Positions 11,108 to 21,939 of a stretch of DNA of 64,000 nt are shown here, piece after piece. The stretch is taken from positions 1 to 64,000 of the forward strand of contig JAPTJF010000124.1 in NCBI GenBank assembly GCA_029339195.1, written 5' to 3'. The notes beneath the pieces are model-generated. The model ran no database searches. It saw only the letters and a program-made list of their open reading frames with translations, and was not told where the DNA came from. Source of the stretch: Micractinium sp. NFX-FRZ (Eukaryota > Chlorophyta > Trebouxiophyceae > Chlorellales > Chlorellaceae). Each line of letters opens with the position of its first letter. The first letter of the stretch is position 1. Position numbers and translations under genes: made by a program.

Positions 11108-14100
11108 TAGCGAAATGCTTACGGTTGAGGCGGGGGAGGCGGAGGGGGGCGGGTGGGCGGAGGCGGCGAAGGTCGTGGCGGTGGGGGCGGGGTGGGACGA
11201 GGGGGCGGAGGGCGGGGACTGGGAGGGGGTGGCGAGGGCTTGGGTGGGGGCGGTGAGGGCTTGGGTGGGGGTGGCGAGGGGCTGGGCGGAGGTGGCGAAG
11301 GGCTGGGTGGGGGTGGCGAGGGGGAAGGTGGCGGAGGAGAGGGGGATGGCGGAGGGGGTGAAGGGGACGGCGGGGGTGGTGAGGGGCTGGGAGGAGGCGG
11401 TGAGGGGCGTGGGGGAGGAGGGGGCGGGGATGGTGGCGGCGGTGAGGGGGAAGGCGGGGGTGGTGAGGGGCGTGGGGGAGGAGGAGAGGGGGAGGGTGGA
11501 GGCGGTGAGGGGCTCGGGGGAGGGGGCGGAGGAGAAGGGGACGGGGGAGGAGGCGAGGGCCTGGGCGGCGGCGGCGATGGGCTCGGGGGAGGGGGCGCAG
11601 GGGACGGTGGTGGAGGCGAGGGGGACGGGGGCGGGGGCGAAGGCCTGGGAGGTGGGGGGGACGGGCTAGGGGGCGGGGGAGATGGAGAGGGTGGTGGGGG
11701 CGATGGATGTGGCGGGGGAGGAGACGGGCTGGGTGGAGGAGGGGATAAGGTGATCGGTGTTGGAGGTGGAGGGGTGGGGGAGGGAGGCGACGGTGGCCTG
11801 GGGGGCGGGGGAGACGGCGAGGGGGGCGGGGGCGACGGCGAGGGAGGCGGGGGCGACGGCGAGGGAGGCGGGGGCGGTGGCATGGGGGGCGGTGGGGGTG
11901 GGGGTGCATAGACATCAATTGATGCACCGCTCCTCTGGCTCACGGTGCCGGCGGTGTCATTGTACAGGCAGATGAAGTACCTGCAGGCACTTGCATGACA
12001 AGACGGGGCATGCGACTGCTGAGGCGCCCCTGGTACTGCCGAGACCCAGCGGTTAACACCAGTGCGGAACAGACACGCAGGCAGGAAAGCTTGAGTCGGT
12101 GGAGACAGCCAGAGAGCTAATGACATTGTGCACAGCAGCTTGGCAAGGCCGCTGGGAGGGGTGCCCGCTGCCCTCCTGGACGAAACCATGAACGCTACCA
12201 GCGCCCAGTGGCGCTCCCACCCACCTGTACGTGATTGGCTGCAGCAGGGAAGGGGGCAGGGAGGGAGGGGCAGGCAGTGAGAGGGAGTGTAAGCTGCGTG
12301 GCACCCGCCAGCACAGCTGCCACGCTGCCTGAGCGCCCCACGGTTGCAGCGGTGGCCGCCTACAGTGCTGCCTGCCGCTGGCTCTAGGGTGCCCTAGCTA
12401 CAGGGCAGCTTCCCACCTGAGGGCTGATCCAAGCAGGGTCTACAGTGAAGCTGTACTGCGCAATGTACGTTTCATTCACGAAGGTCACGTTATCTGCGGG
12501 CCAGGCAACGTTATCAGGGAGGGAGAGAGGTCATTGCCTGGGGGGGCACCCAGGCTTGCAGCCACTGCTGCCCTCCGCAAGCAGCGGATCCTCTGCCAGG
12601 CTGCCTGGCCTGGGCGGGGTCTCACCCGGTTGCAGGATGGGGTTGGAGGCATTGAAGACAGCCGAGGAGCAGTAGGTGGATCCCGGGGGGTCCCCACAGA
12701 TGAGGAGCTGAAGGGGCACAGTGGGCAGGGAGAGCATCGGTGAGTGTCGAGCGGCGGGCAGTGGTGCGGAACAGCGCCGTGCCCATCGCTGATCATGTAA
12801 CTGTCCATTATTTCCTGGTTGCTGGGTTCAGGTCGCTCACCTGGGCGGGCCAGTTGTTGACTCCCTGCTGCGCGTACTGCCCCTTCACTCTGCACGTGGC
12901 ATAGACCTGCGGGGAGGCGGGCGGGCACGGCCAGGTCAGCGGCCTGCCGGGCACAGCACGCCCACTTCCACACAGAGCGCTTCCCTGCAGCCCGAGTCTC
13001 TTAACAAAGCCAAGCTCGTTATCATGAAGGCCCGCTGCTGTCAGTGCAAAGGGAAGGGACGCTTGTTGGCTTGCTCATGGCCCTGCGGCTGGCAGTCCAC
13101 GGCAGCACACCTGCAGCTGGTTGCCGAGAGGTGCGAAGATGACTCCGTTGGGTGCCTGCTGTGGGGAGGAAATGCTGGCTGTCGCCTGGCCAAACTGTGT
13201 GGGCGGGCTGGGAGGGAAGGGCGGAGGCGGCGAGGGGCTGGGCGGGGGAGGAGGTGAGGGGCTGGGCGGCGGGGGGGAGGGGCTGGGTGGAGGTGGCGAC
13301 GGCCCTGGGGGAGGAGGGGAGGGGCTGGGCGGAGGAGGAGGGGAGGGCCTGGGGGGAGGCGGGGAGGGGCTGGGGGGAGGTGGCGAGGGGCTGGGGGGAG
13401 GTGGGGGCGGTCTAGGTGGTGGTGGGGAGGGGCTGGGCGGCGGCGGGGCAGGGCTGGGCGGTGGAGGAGGCGAAGGGCTGGGCGGGGGCGGAGAGGGGCT
13501 GCAGAGGCATTGGGGAGCGGAACAGAGGGAGAGAGCTTACCACACGTGCTTCTGCAGGACGGGAGGATGCTGTGTGATTGTAAACGTGGTGTCACCAGAA
13601 TGCTGTCTGTTTGGAGGAGTGGTGTCACCAGCATGCAGGCAGTGTACTTACGAGGGGGGCGGGGGCGGCGGGGAAGGGTTGGGTGGAGGGGGGCTAGGCG
13701 GCCGCGGGGAGGGAGGCGGTGGGGAGGGGGTGGGCGGTGGGGGGGAAGGCCGGGGAGGCTTGGGGGATGGAGGAGGGGGCCGCGGGCTGGGCGGGGGAGG
13801 GCTAGGCGGCCGCGGGGAGGGAGGTGGCGGGGAGGGGCTGGGCGGTGGCGGGGAAGGGCGGGGAGGCTTGGGGGAGGGGGGAGGGGGCCGCGGGCTGGGC
13901 GGGGGAGGGCTAGGCGGCCGCGGGGAGGGAGGCGGTGGGGAGGGGCTGGGCGGTGGTGGGGAAGGCCGGGGAGGTTTGGGGGATGGAGGAGGTGGGCGGG
14001 GGCTGGGCGGGGGAGGGCTAGGCGGCCGCGGGGAGGGGGGCGGGGGGGAGGGGCTGGGCGGTGGCGGGGAAGGCCTGGGAGGCTTGGGGGATGGAGGAGG

Positions 14101-16674
14101 TGGGCGGGGGCTGGGCGGAGGAGGGCTAGGCGGCCGGGGGGAGGGGGGCGGCGGGGAGGGGCTGGGCGGTGGCGGGGAAGGGCTGGGAGGGGGCGGGGAG
14201 GGGCTGGGCGGCTGTGGTGGAGGAGGCGGGCTGCAGGGTCATTCAGTGGGAGGGCAGGCGGGCAGCACAAGAGCCGTGCTGAGCGGGTGGGGCGGCAGGG
14301 ACGGAGAGGATGTACAGGGGCCAACCAGGGCAGCACAGGGCACAGCATGGTGCACAGCAAAGCGGCGAAGAGCAAGTGTCTGCAGCCGGCCTCCTTAAGC
14401 TTACAGAGGGGGTGGAGGTGAGGGGCTGGGAGGCTTGGGGCTGGGGGGCGGAGGGCGGGGCGACGGAGGGGGTGGGCTGGGTGAGGGCGGTGGAGGTGAC
14501 GGCCTGGGAGGCTTGGGGCTGGGAGGCGGGGGTGGGGGTGGTGGAGGTGGGCTGGGGGGAGGCGGCGACGGACTGGGTGGCGGCGGAAGCGGTGGGGACG
14601 GTTTCGGAGGCGGGGGAGGAGGGGAGGGGTTGGGAGGCGGAGGTGGCGGGCTGGGGCTGGGTGGAGGTGGCGGGGAGGGACTGGGTGGGGAAGGAGGCGG
14701 TGCAGGGTTGGGGGGAGGCGGCGATGGGCTGGGAGGCTTGGGCGAGGGAGGTGGAGGGCGGGGACTGGGCGGAGGCGGGTGAGGGGACGGCGGCGGCGGG
14801 GATGGGCTGGGAGGCTTGGGCGAGGGAGGTGGAGGGCGGGGCCTGGGCGGAGGCGGGTGAGGGGACGGCGGCGGCGGGGATGGGCTGGGAGGAGGCGGGG
14901 AAGGGCTGGGAGGGGGCGGCGGGGGAGGGGAGGGTGGAGGGGGCGGAGGGGAGGGTGGCATGGGTGGCATGGGTGGCGGTGGAGGGCGGGCCCAGGGCCG
15001 GCCCACCGTAAAGGAGGCTGCCGCGCGCTGCTCTGGCGTGGATTGGCCGAAGGGCGCGTTCAATTCGACTTCCTCCGACGCCGCCCGGTTGGTGATGTCA
15101 CACACCTGTCGCATGTGGGGTGACAGTGCAGGGGGAGGGTGTTTGCTGGACAGGAGCGTCACGGCATGGTGCGTGCGTGCGTATGTGTGGGGGGGTGGGG
15201 AGGTGCAAGGGCATAGCATGCAGGTGCGCAGATTCAGCTGGAGGTGTGCCCGCGATCCAATGCCGACATCGCTGCCCAGCTGCTCATGCAGGCGGCTGGG
15301 GCAGAGCTTTCAGGCGGGCTGCCAGCTGCTCCTCAGCTTGAGCCGCATGAACACAGCTCAGCCGGCTGTCCTTGCAAGCCTCCGAAAGATTGTTTGAGCG
15401 ACGGGCTGCACAGGCTGGAGGACAGGCTGACGTCAGCGGGGCCGCGCCCGCCACCCTCTTGTTCGCACTCACATAGAAGCACCTGCACAGTGAGCAGCAG
15501 GCCAGGGAGCCCTAGGTGAACTATGCGCTGACGTGTGCACCGCTGCGCGACGCACGCCGGGAAGCAGCAGGGCAGAGGGGAAGTGTCCATACGGCACTGA
15601 ATTAGCAAGTTTTCCCAGCCCCGCCCCCACGCCCCACAGCCCAGGACCCACCTCCAGAAGTAGAATGTGTCTGCCGCCCTCCAGGCTTGCGGGAGCTGGA
15701 CGGCGTAGGTGCTGGTGAACGTGACGCCGTCGTACGTCACGCCGCCTGCACAGCGGGCGCAGCAGCAGGGTGGGGCAGCAGCGCATCGGCAGCCGCGACG
15801 GGCATGCAGGCAGCCAGGACGCAACAGGCGGGGCAGCGCGGCACAGAGCAGGGGCTGTGTGTGTAGCTGCCCTGATGATGATGGTGGTGTGCACCGCCAA
15901 CAAACCACTGAACATCGAGCCCATGCTGGGCAAGCGCCCTTGTCTTGGGGACATTCACGGCCGCATGGCTAGGTTGATTTGGGTGTAGTGAATGTGTGAC
16001 GCCCTGTGACGACGCCAGCAGGCCCAGCAGGCGACCGACCTGTGGGGCCCGAGGGCGCGAGGGTGCAGGACGCCCCCTGCGTGTAGTTGGCGCACTCGGG
16101 GTACGAGTCCTGCACCATCGAAGGCGCAAGGAAGGGCGATGAAGGCGGGGCGGGCGGGGCGGCAGGCCCTGGGACAGGCTGGCACTGGCACAGAGAGCGA
16201 TGGTGGCAGAGGTTGCTGCGCTTGGGAGGGGGCGCCACATGGGCGGCGGCATGCCAGGGTGTGGCTGGGGCACACTGCGTCGTCCCTGCTGGGCCTTTGG
16301 CCCGCCGCCTGGGAACGGCATTGGCCTCGATGCATTTGCTGCATTTAGGGTGCCAGTGCCGCACCCACTGTCGCACCGTAGCGCCAACCACACCGCGCGG
16401 CCAACCTCCTCAGCCTGGCCGAAATGCTTGCAAGGCAACCGGATAGCCGTTTCCCGGAGCTGCCCCTCCCTGCCTGCTGCCCAGCCTGGCGTACCTGGTA
16501 GCCGGGCGGCAAGTTGACGCCATCCGTGCTGCATGCGAGGCAAGCAAATGGGGAGACGAGGTGGGAGGGTGGGTGGCTGGTGTGCAGGCCTCCCCCAAAC
16601 CTCGTTGGCAGCTGCGGTTCCCGGCCACTCCTGGGTGCATGCGCCGCGCTGGGGAGCCGCTTTGGGAGTAAACA

Positions 16675-16725
<51 letters not shown>

Positions 16726-18081
16726 GCGCGCGGTACAACGGGAGGGGAGGAGGGTCCAAGGGGCAGGCAGGAGCTGGCAGGCCAAGGTGGCAGGCAGCTT
16801 CTATGCAGGTCCCATGCATGATACTCGGCACAATTGGCTGGCCGCCTGCTGGCATGATGCTGCACAAGCATTGGCCGGCCTGTGTTGATCCCTTTGCGGG
16901 TGGCATGCGTAGAAATGCCCCATGCAAGCTGCACGTGCGGCCAAGCGCTCGCTGGCATCTGCCGAATGAACAGCAGTGCTCCGGCGCATGCATGCTGCCC
17001 AAGGCCTGAGGTGGGGCTGGTCTCTCGCAGACGGCGCTACCGGTAGCTGCTCTCATGCAGTGAGCCTTCGCCGCTGCACCCAGCCGCAGCTCGGCCCCAG
17101 CGTTGCAGCACACCAGGCGGCCCCTGCAGGGCAGCCCCTTGGCTCTGGGCACTCACCACGCAGTCGTCCCACACAGCGTGACCTGCACCCGCCAGTGCGC
17201 CGGGTCCACAACCGCTCCCGAGCCCGACACATTGCACACGCCGGACAGCTGCGGGGGCAGCAGGGAGTATGGGGGCAGTCAGGCGCCGCCGCAAGGCCGG
17301 GTGGGGGGCCACTATGCGGGGCGGGGAACCAGGTGAGGCCTGGGGGAGGCCAAAATGCGGGGGGCGGGCGATCAAGGTGAGGCAGGGAGGGGGGAGGGGC
17401 AAACGGGGAGGTGCCGAGCAGGGGGTCCAAAGGGGCGGAGCGGTGCAGGGTGGGCGGGTCGGGCAGTGGCAGTCTCAGACCACCTGGGCCAAGGGCGAAG
17501 CAAGCAAGGAACCGAGGCGGGCGACGGCACGGTGGCAGGGCATGCACTGCAGGCGCAGCCAGCAGGCCGGGTACTGCCGGCCCTGCTTGTGCATCCTATT
17601 GCCCCTGCTGCTGGCAGCCAGGCCGGCGCGCCCCAATCAACGCAGGGCTGGCTGTGCCCGCTGTGCCCTCACCGGCAGAACGTTGTCGAGGTCCGGATGG
17701 AAAACACCTGCCAAGGCAAGGGCGGGGGGCGTTATAGAATCAAGTTCACTTAGTAGAGGCGCAGCCCAGGGGGGTCCCATGGGCACCCCAATTGTAGCGC
17801 TGGAGATGGCAGCGGCGGCGGCGGCAGCGGCAGGCCTCACCGTCTCCCGACTCCAGCTCGGTGGAAATGTCGCTGGTACCTGTGCCGAAGTACACGCCGG
17901 AGCAGGCTGCCAGGGCAGTTCCCCCCTGGCTTAGAAGCAGGGTGGCCAGCAGCAGTAGCGGCAGGCCGCCGGGCCGCCTTCCGGCGGTGCCGCCAGCCGC
18001 CCTGTCCCACCCAGGGCAGCGCTCCCCCTGGCGGCGGCGCCGCGCTGCAGCCGGCATTATGCGCGAGATCTTAAGCTCCAT
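8745..18081 (-). CDS. Pherophorin-like hydroxyproline-rich glycoprotein, 1388 aa, 20 exons
   Basis: Secreted cell-wall/extracellular-matrix glycoprotein. Exons: 17841-18081, 17673-17707, 17157-17248, 16495-16528, 16040-16109, 15652-15745, 15473-15482, 14405-15105, 13652-14230, 13111-13498, 12841-12906, 12626-12707, 12417-12493, 12225-12238, 11123-11980, 10594-10838, 10178-10326, 9803-9863, 9363-9526, 8745-8951 (4167 nt, all phases close). A hydrophobic core (LPLLLLATLLL, residues 40-50) before ALAACSG is a signal peptide or anchor; ATG 18057 is an alternative start. Layout: Cys-rich pherophorin-like domain 1 (about 60-230), SPPPP rod (about 235-715), Cys-rich domain 2 (about 718-853), second rod (to about 1175), then a C-terminal domain opening with ANIIGDPLVKPFNS, whose family I cannot name firmly (the GDP start recalls root-cap/VWD-like domains). 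SP-rich rods are normally hydroxylated and O-glycosylated. Two exons are only 10 and 14 nt long, at matching places in domains 1 and 2. Confidence 0.8.
9231..9258 (+). repeat. (GTGG)7 microsatellite, G-quadruplex-prone
   Basis: Seven tandem GTGG units in the last intron (8952-9362) of the pherophorin-like gene. The G-rich strand is the template strand of that gene. Confidence 0.9.
11037..11107 (+). repeat. (AAGC)n tetranucleotide microsatellite
   Basis: Nearly 18 perfect AAGC units, in intron 15 of the pherophorin-like gene, starting about 10 nt inside the intron from its donor (11117-11122). It creates long LLAC-type shadow ORFs that are not genes. Confidence 0.98.
11140..11900. repeat. GC-rich purine/pyrimidine tract encoding SPPPP rod 2
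   Basis: The tract encodes the second proline-rich rod on the minus strand. The + strand is an almost unbroken G-rich ggcgg/ggggg run, so plus-strand Gly-rich open frames here are shadows. Confidence 0.9.
13200..15000. repeat. GC-rich purine/pyrimidine tracts encoding SPPPP rod 1
   Basis: Three exons (14405-15105, 13652-14230, 13111-13498) carry rod 1. Within 13660-14230 there is also a higher-order repeat of about 120 bp seen as recurring ctaggcggccgcggggaggg blocks on the + strand. Confidence 0.85.
16676..16732. repeat. (CA)n(CG)n alternating purine-pyrimidine tract
   Basis: 57 nt of uninterrupted alternation: about 15 CA units followed by 11 CG units. It lies in intron 3 (16529-17156) of the pherophorin-like gene. 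Such sequence readily adopts left-handed Z-DNA. Confidence 0.97.
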
Positions 18082-19393
18082 TCGCCGTGGCGGGGGCGGA
18101 CGGCGCCCACCGCTGCTTGCTTTCAAGTGGCGGCCCAAACCAAGTCCAGGGAGGATCGGAGTCGTTCGCGGGCCGTCTGTTCACACTGTTGAACGGTTTT
18201 AGAGCTCGAAGCTTAGAAAAAAACGAGGAAGGGCTTTGGGGGGGCACTTGATACCACCGGTTCATATAAGGCGCGTACGTCGCACTTGCCAAGGGGTTTG
18301 GTGCTGAATGAAGAAGTCACAGGAAGGACTGGTGCGGCAGGAGCTAGGGTAATGGGCACACCGGAGTAGGGTCGTCATTTCCTGGCAGCCGCCAGGTGGC
18401 GCTTCGCCTGGAGAAACACCGCTGCACCTTGCAGTAACCCTGCACAGTCTCTACTCCATACCTGCTCACACCCACGCCCTATAACAAACGTAATCCGCAT
18501 GGAGGCCGGACAGGGACCGCCGAAGCAGGAGGAGGGAGGCTGCCACATGGCACCACCTGCTGCCGGTCTCACCTGGTGCCGGTGCCGCTTTGCAAGGCGC
18601 CCGCCGCTTCTGCTCTTTCTGCTGCTTCGTATGGTATGGCCGTCAATATGTTGCTTCACAAAGCCAGGTTGATTGATCTATGGCTGTGACCACATCACCC
18701 AGGAGGAAGCAAAAGGGCTGCCTCTGGGGATGGCAGCGGCACGCGGCGGTCCCGCGCCTTTGCACCGCCAGCTGCACGGTGTTGGGAGCCGCCGCTCCCC
18801 GTGCAGTAGCGAAAGCTTGCACACCCTCGGCGAAACTCCAAGAGAGGCTTTCCGCACTCATGTGGCAAGGGAAACCAAAGTGGTGTGCTCCCACTCTGGA
18901 CAGCGCTGAGCGGGGTAGGCGGTTCCGGCGCTTCCGAAGATTCGGCTCATGCTCCCGCACAATTCAAGGCAGCCTGTGTTCTTCTTCGGCAACTGCGAAA
19001 CAAGCGGCGGGAGGCGGGACGTGCGGGTGGACCGGCTCGGTGGGACCAGCTACTGCACTCCCCTCCTTCCCCCTCTTGGGTCAGAAGCTGTCCTGGCAGA
19101 ACTACCCCATCGACCCTCCTGTGGCATTGCAAGGCCCCCTGCCTCACCCCGCCCTCCTATCAGTTCGTGCACACCCTCTCCAACCTGTCCTTAGAGGCGT
19201 CCCACCCAGGCATGCCTGGAGCGCTGAGGAAGTGGCAGGCAACGTGAGGGTGCCAGGTGGCACCGGTGGCGCCGACCACCTCCAAGCCACCACGCCCTGG
19301 CCGGCCGCACAGGCAGGGACCCCCGTAGGTGCTTTCTTGCCCCTGCCACTGTCCGGGCATGAGCAGTCTGCACACAGATCCAGGCTGCCCTTG
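18082..19393. other. Intergenic region between pherophorin and acyl-activating enzyme genes
   Basis: About 1.3 kb. It holds the TATA-like element and presumably the pherophorin promoter. A 247-codon open frame on the + strand (18680-19423) has no recognisable features, is compositionally mixed, and runs into the 3' end of the next gene, so it is not called. Confidence 0.5.
18262..18271 (-). promoter_or_regulatory. TATA-like element upstream of the pherophorin-like gene
   Basis: The coding strand reads CTTATATGAA about 185 nt upstream of the start codon, in otherwise GC-rich DNA; this is compatible with a TATA box and a 5' UTR of about 150 nt. Confidence 0.4.
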
Positions 19394-19398
19394 TTACA
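19394..19398 (-). terminator. TGTAA poly(A) signal of the acyl-activating enzyme gene
   Basis: TGTAA on the coding strand only 20 nt after the stop codon; the 3' UTR would be very short. Confidence 0.45.
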
Positions 19399-19417
19399 TG
19401 CACCCGCTGTGGCGGCA

Positions 19418-21906
19418 TCATGAGCTTCCTGGCACAAGGATGCAGTAGAGGTGGTCGTCGCGGCAGCCCACCACCACACAGCTGCATGCGCCGCCACACT
19501 GCGGTCCCACAGCAGGCGCCGCAAACACGTCCCCAGGCAGCCGCACCGCATCCAGCACCCAGCCGGCCACGCTGCCGCCGCTGCCAGCGCTGCCAAGGGC
19601 ATTGCTGCCACCCGCAGGGCCACCGCTGGTGCTGCAGCTGAGCAGGCGTGGAACATCTATCAGTGCCAGCACCCCAGGTGCCAGGCAGGCAGCCAGCAGC
19701 TGCCGCCGCCCCTGCCCATGCCCCTGCAGCTGTCCCTGCCCCGCTGGCAGCGCTTCCTCAACTGGCCACTGCAGCAGCGGCTGCAGGCCCGTGATTGCAT
19801 CCCCCAGCTCAGCAGCTGCCACCTGCCTGCCGCTGCGTACATCCAGCGCTGCCAACTGCCCCGCCTGGCTGCCCACCAGAAGCAGCTGCTGAGCTGGCAG
19901 CAGCGCCGGCGGCGTGAACACCGCGCCACGCACGCTGCTGCGCCACAGCCTGCTGCCGTCGTCAGCACTCAGCGCTGTGATGCTGCCGTCGACGGCTGCT
20001 GCCAGCACGACACTGCCCGCCAGCGTGGCGGGCGCAAACAGTGGGGCGCCGGCATGCCACTGCCAAGCCACCTGCAGCCGCAGGCCGCTGCCTGGGGGCA
20101 AGCCTGGCACTTGTAATGGCAGCTGCACTGTTTCGTCTGGCAGCTGCACTGCCACTGCCAGCAAGCTGCCATCCAAGCAGCACACCAGCGCCAGGCGCCG
20201 CTCGCGGTCAAAAGCCACCGCTGCTGACACAGCTGCCGGGCAGGGCAGGCGTGCAACCGTGTGCCCTGGAGGCGCAGCCACCACCAGCTGCCGCCCGTGA
20301 GTGGGCTGCCACACCAGGCCCATCCAGGGGTCGCACACAGGGGGCGCTCGGATGCTGCCGCCGGCATCCAGGCTGCCAGCAATGCCCCCGCTGGCGGCGT
20401 CAAGAAAGAAGAGAGTGCCGCCATTGGTGGCTGCTGCCACGTACTGCTGGCGTGCCTGCTGCTCTGCCTGCGGCTGCTGCTCTGCCTGCTGCAGTGGCTG
20501 CGGCTGCTGTGCTTGCTGCTGCTGCCCTGGCTGTTGCTGCTCCTGCTGTGTGTCTTGCTGCCCCGGCTGGTCATGAAATTGCTGCTCTGCCTGCTGCTGC
20601 GCCTGCTGCTCTGGCTGGCGCCCTGCCTCCCCTGTCTGCTGCTCTGCCAACTGAACCTGACAGCTGCCAGAAGCGGGCCCCGAGCACAGCACCAGCCCTG
20701 CATCTGCACGGTCGGGCAGCAGCGCCTGCCACAGCTGCCGCCCGCTGCCGCGCTCAAAGCACCTCACGTCGCCGCCATGCGAGCATGCATACACGCAGCC
20801 GTCAGCCGCAGGCCGCCCCGCCTGCCGCTCCCCCTGCTGCCTCTGTTGCTGCCAGCTGCCGGCAGCACTGTTACCTGCGCCTGCTGGCGCTGCAGCTGCA
20901 GGTGGGGGCTCCCCAAGGAGCGGCGCTGCATCCACGCACTGCAGCAGCTTGGCCCGCCAGGCCAGCTGCAGGCGGGCGCCTGGCGGCACAGGCGCAGCAA
21001 CTGAGCTGCCGTTGAGGAGTGGCCGCGCTTGGATGCGCTGCGCAGGCTGCGCAGGCGCCCCATGCTGCTGCTGCTGCTGGTGCTTGCCTTGGACAGTGCC
21101 GTCGCCGCCCCCTGCTGCCCCTGCTGGCAGCAGCCTCCCTCCCGCATCCCCTGCCGCTGCCGGCGGGTTGAGGAAAGCGGTGAGGGCGCGCACCGTGGGG
21201 TGCTGGAAGACTGCGTCAACTCTGCCGCCCGCCACCCGCCCGGCAACCTCGGCAGCCGTCAGCGAGGTGCCTCCTATGGCAAACAGGCTGGTCGTGGCCT
21301 CAAAGCACGCGTGGCCCAGGGCAGCTGCAAAGGCACGGCTCACGGCCAGCTCGCTGACAGGCGCCTGCTGGACAGCTGGCGGAGGAGACGCAAGCGCTGC
21401 GGCTGTGGCGGGGGGCTGAGGGGCAGAGCCGACGGCCTGCTGTTTTAGTGGCACTGCCAAGCGTTGCCGCTTGACAGGCTGCCCCTGTGCTCCATGATCG
21501 GCATTGGCGCCGCCTCCTGCTGCGCCTCCCGCCGCTGCTGTCAGCGCCAGCAGTGAGGCAGCAGGGGGCGGCAGCTGGGAGCGCGGCACCTTGCCTGCCG
21601 CAGACCTAGGCAGCGCCGGCAGCAGTGTCACGTGCTGTGGCACCGCCGCAGCTGGCAGGCGCTCCTGGCACCACTGCCGCAGGCTGGCGCTGCTGACATC
21701 GCTGATGCTGCTGGTGCCGCCAGGTGGCAGGCTGCCTGCCAGCTCAGCAGACGCCTCCGCCGCAGCATCGGCTGCCAACTCAGCATAAGCTTCAAGCACT
21801 GGCCCTGCTGGCAGCACCCACAGCCGGGCTGCAGCTCCGGCAACCGCAGGGTGGGCTGCCAGCGCTGCCTCCACCTCCGTTAAGTCCACTCGCACGCCTA
21901 GAGTGG

Positions 21907-21939
<33 letters not shown>

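Noticed and set aside
11153..11911. Long Gly-rich open frame on the + strand
   Set aside because: It is the antisense shadow of the SPPPP rod of the minus-strand pherophorin-like gene, whose exons, phases and flanking Cys domains are coherent.
13121..14398. 425-codon Gly-rich open frame on the + strand
   Set aside because: Same cause: antisense of rod 1. It crosses two minus-strand introns and has no independent features.
18680..19423. 247-codon open frame on the + strand
   Set aside because: No motif, signal or family-like segment, and it overlaps the 3' end of the acyl-activating enzyme gene. Open frames of this size are common by chance at this GC content.
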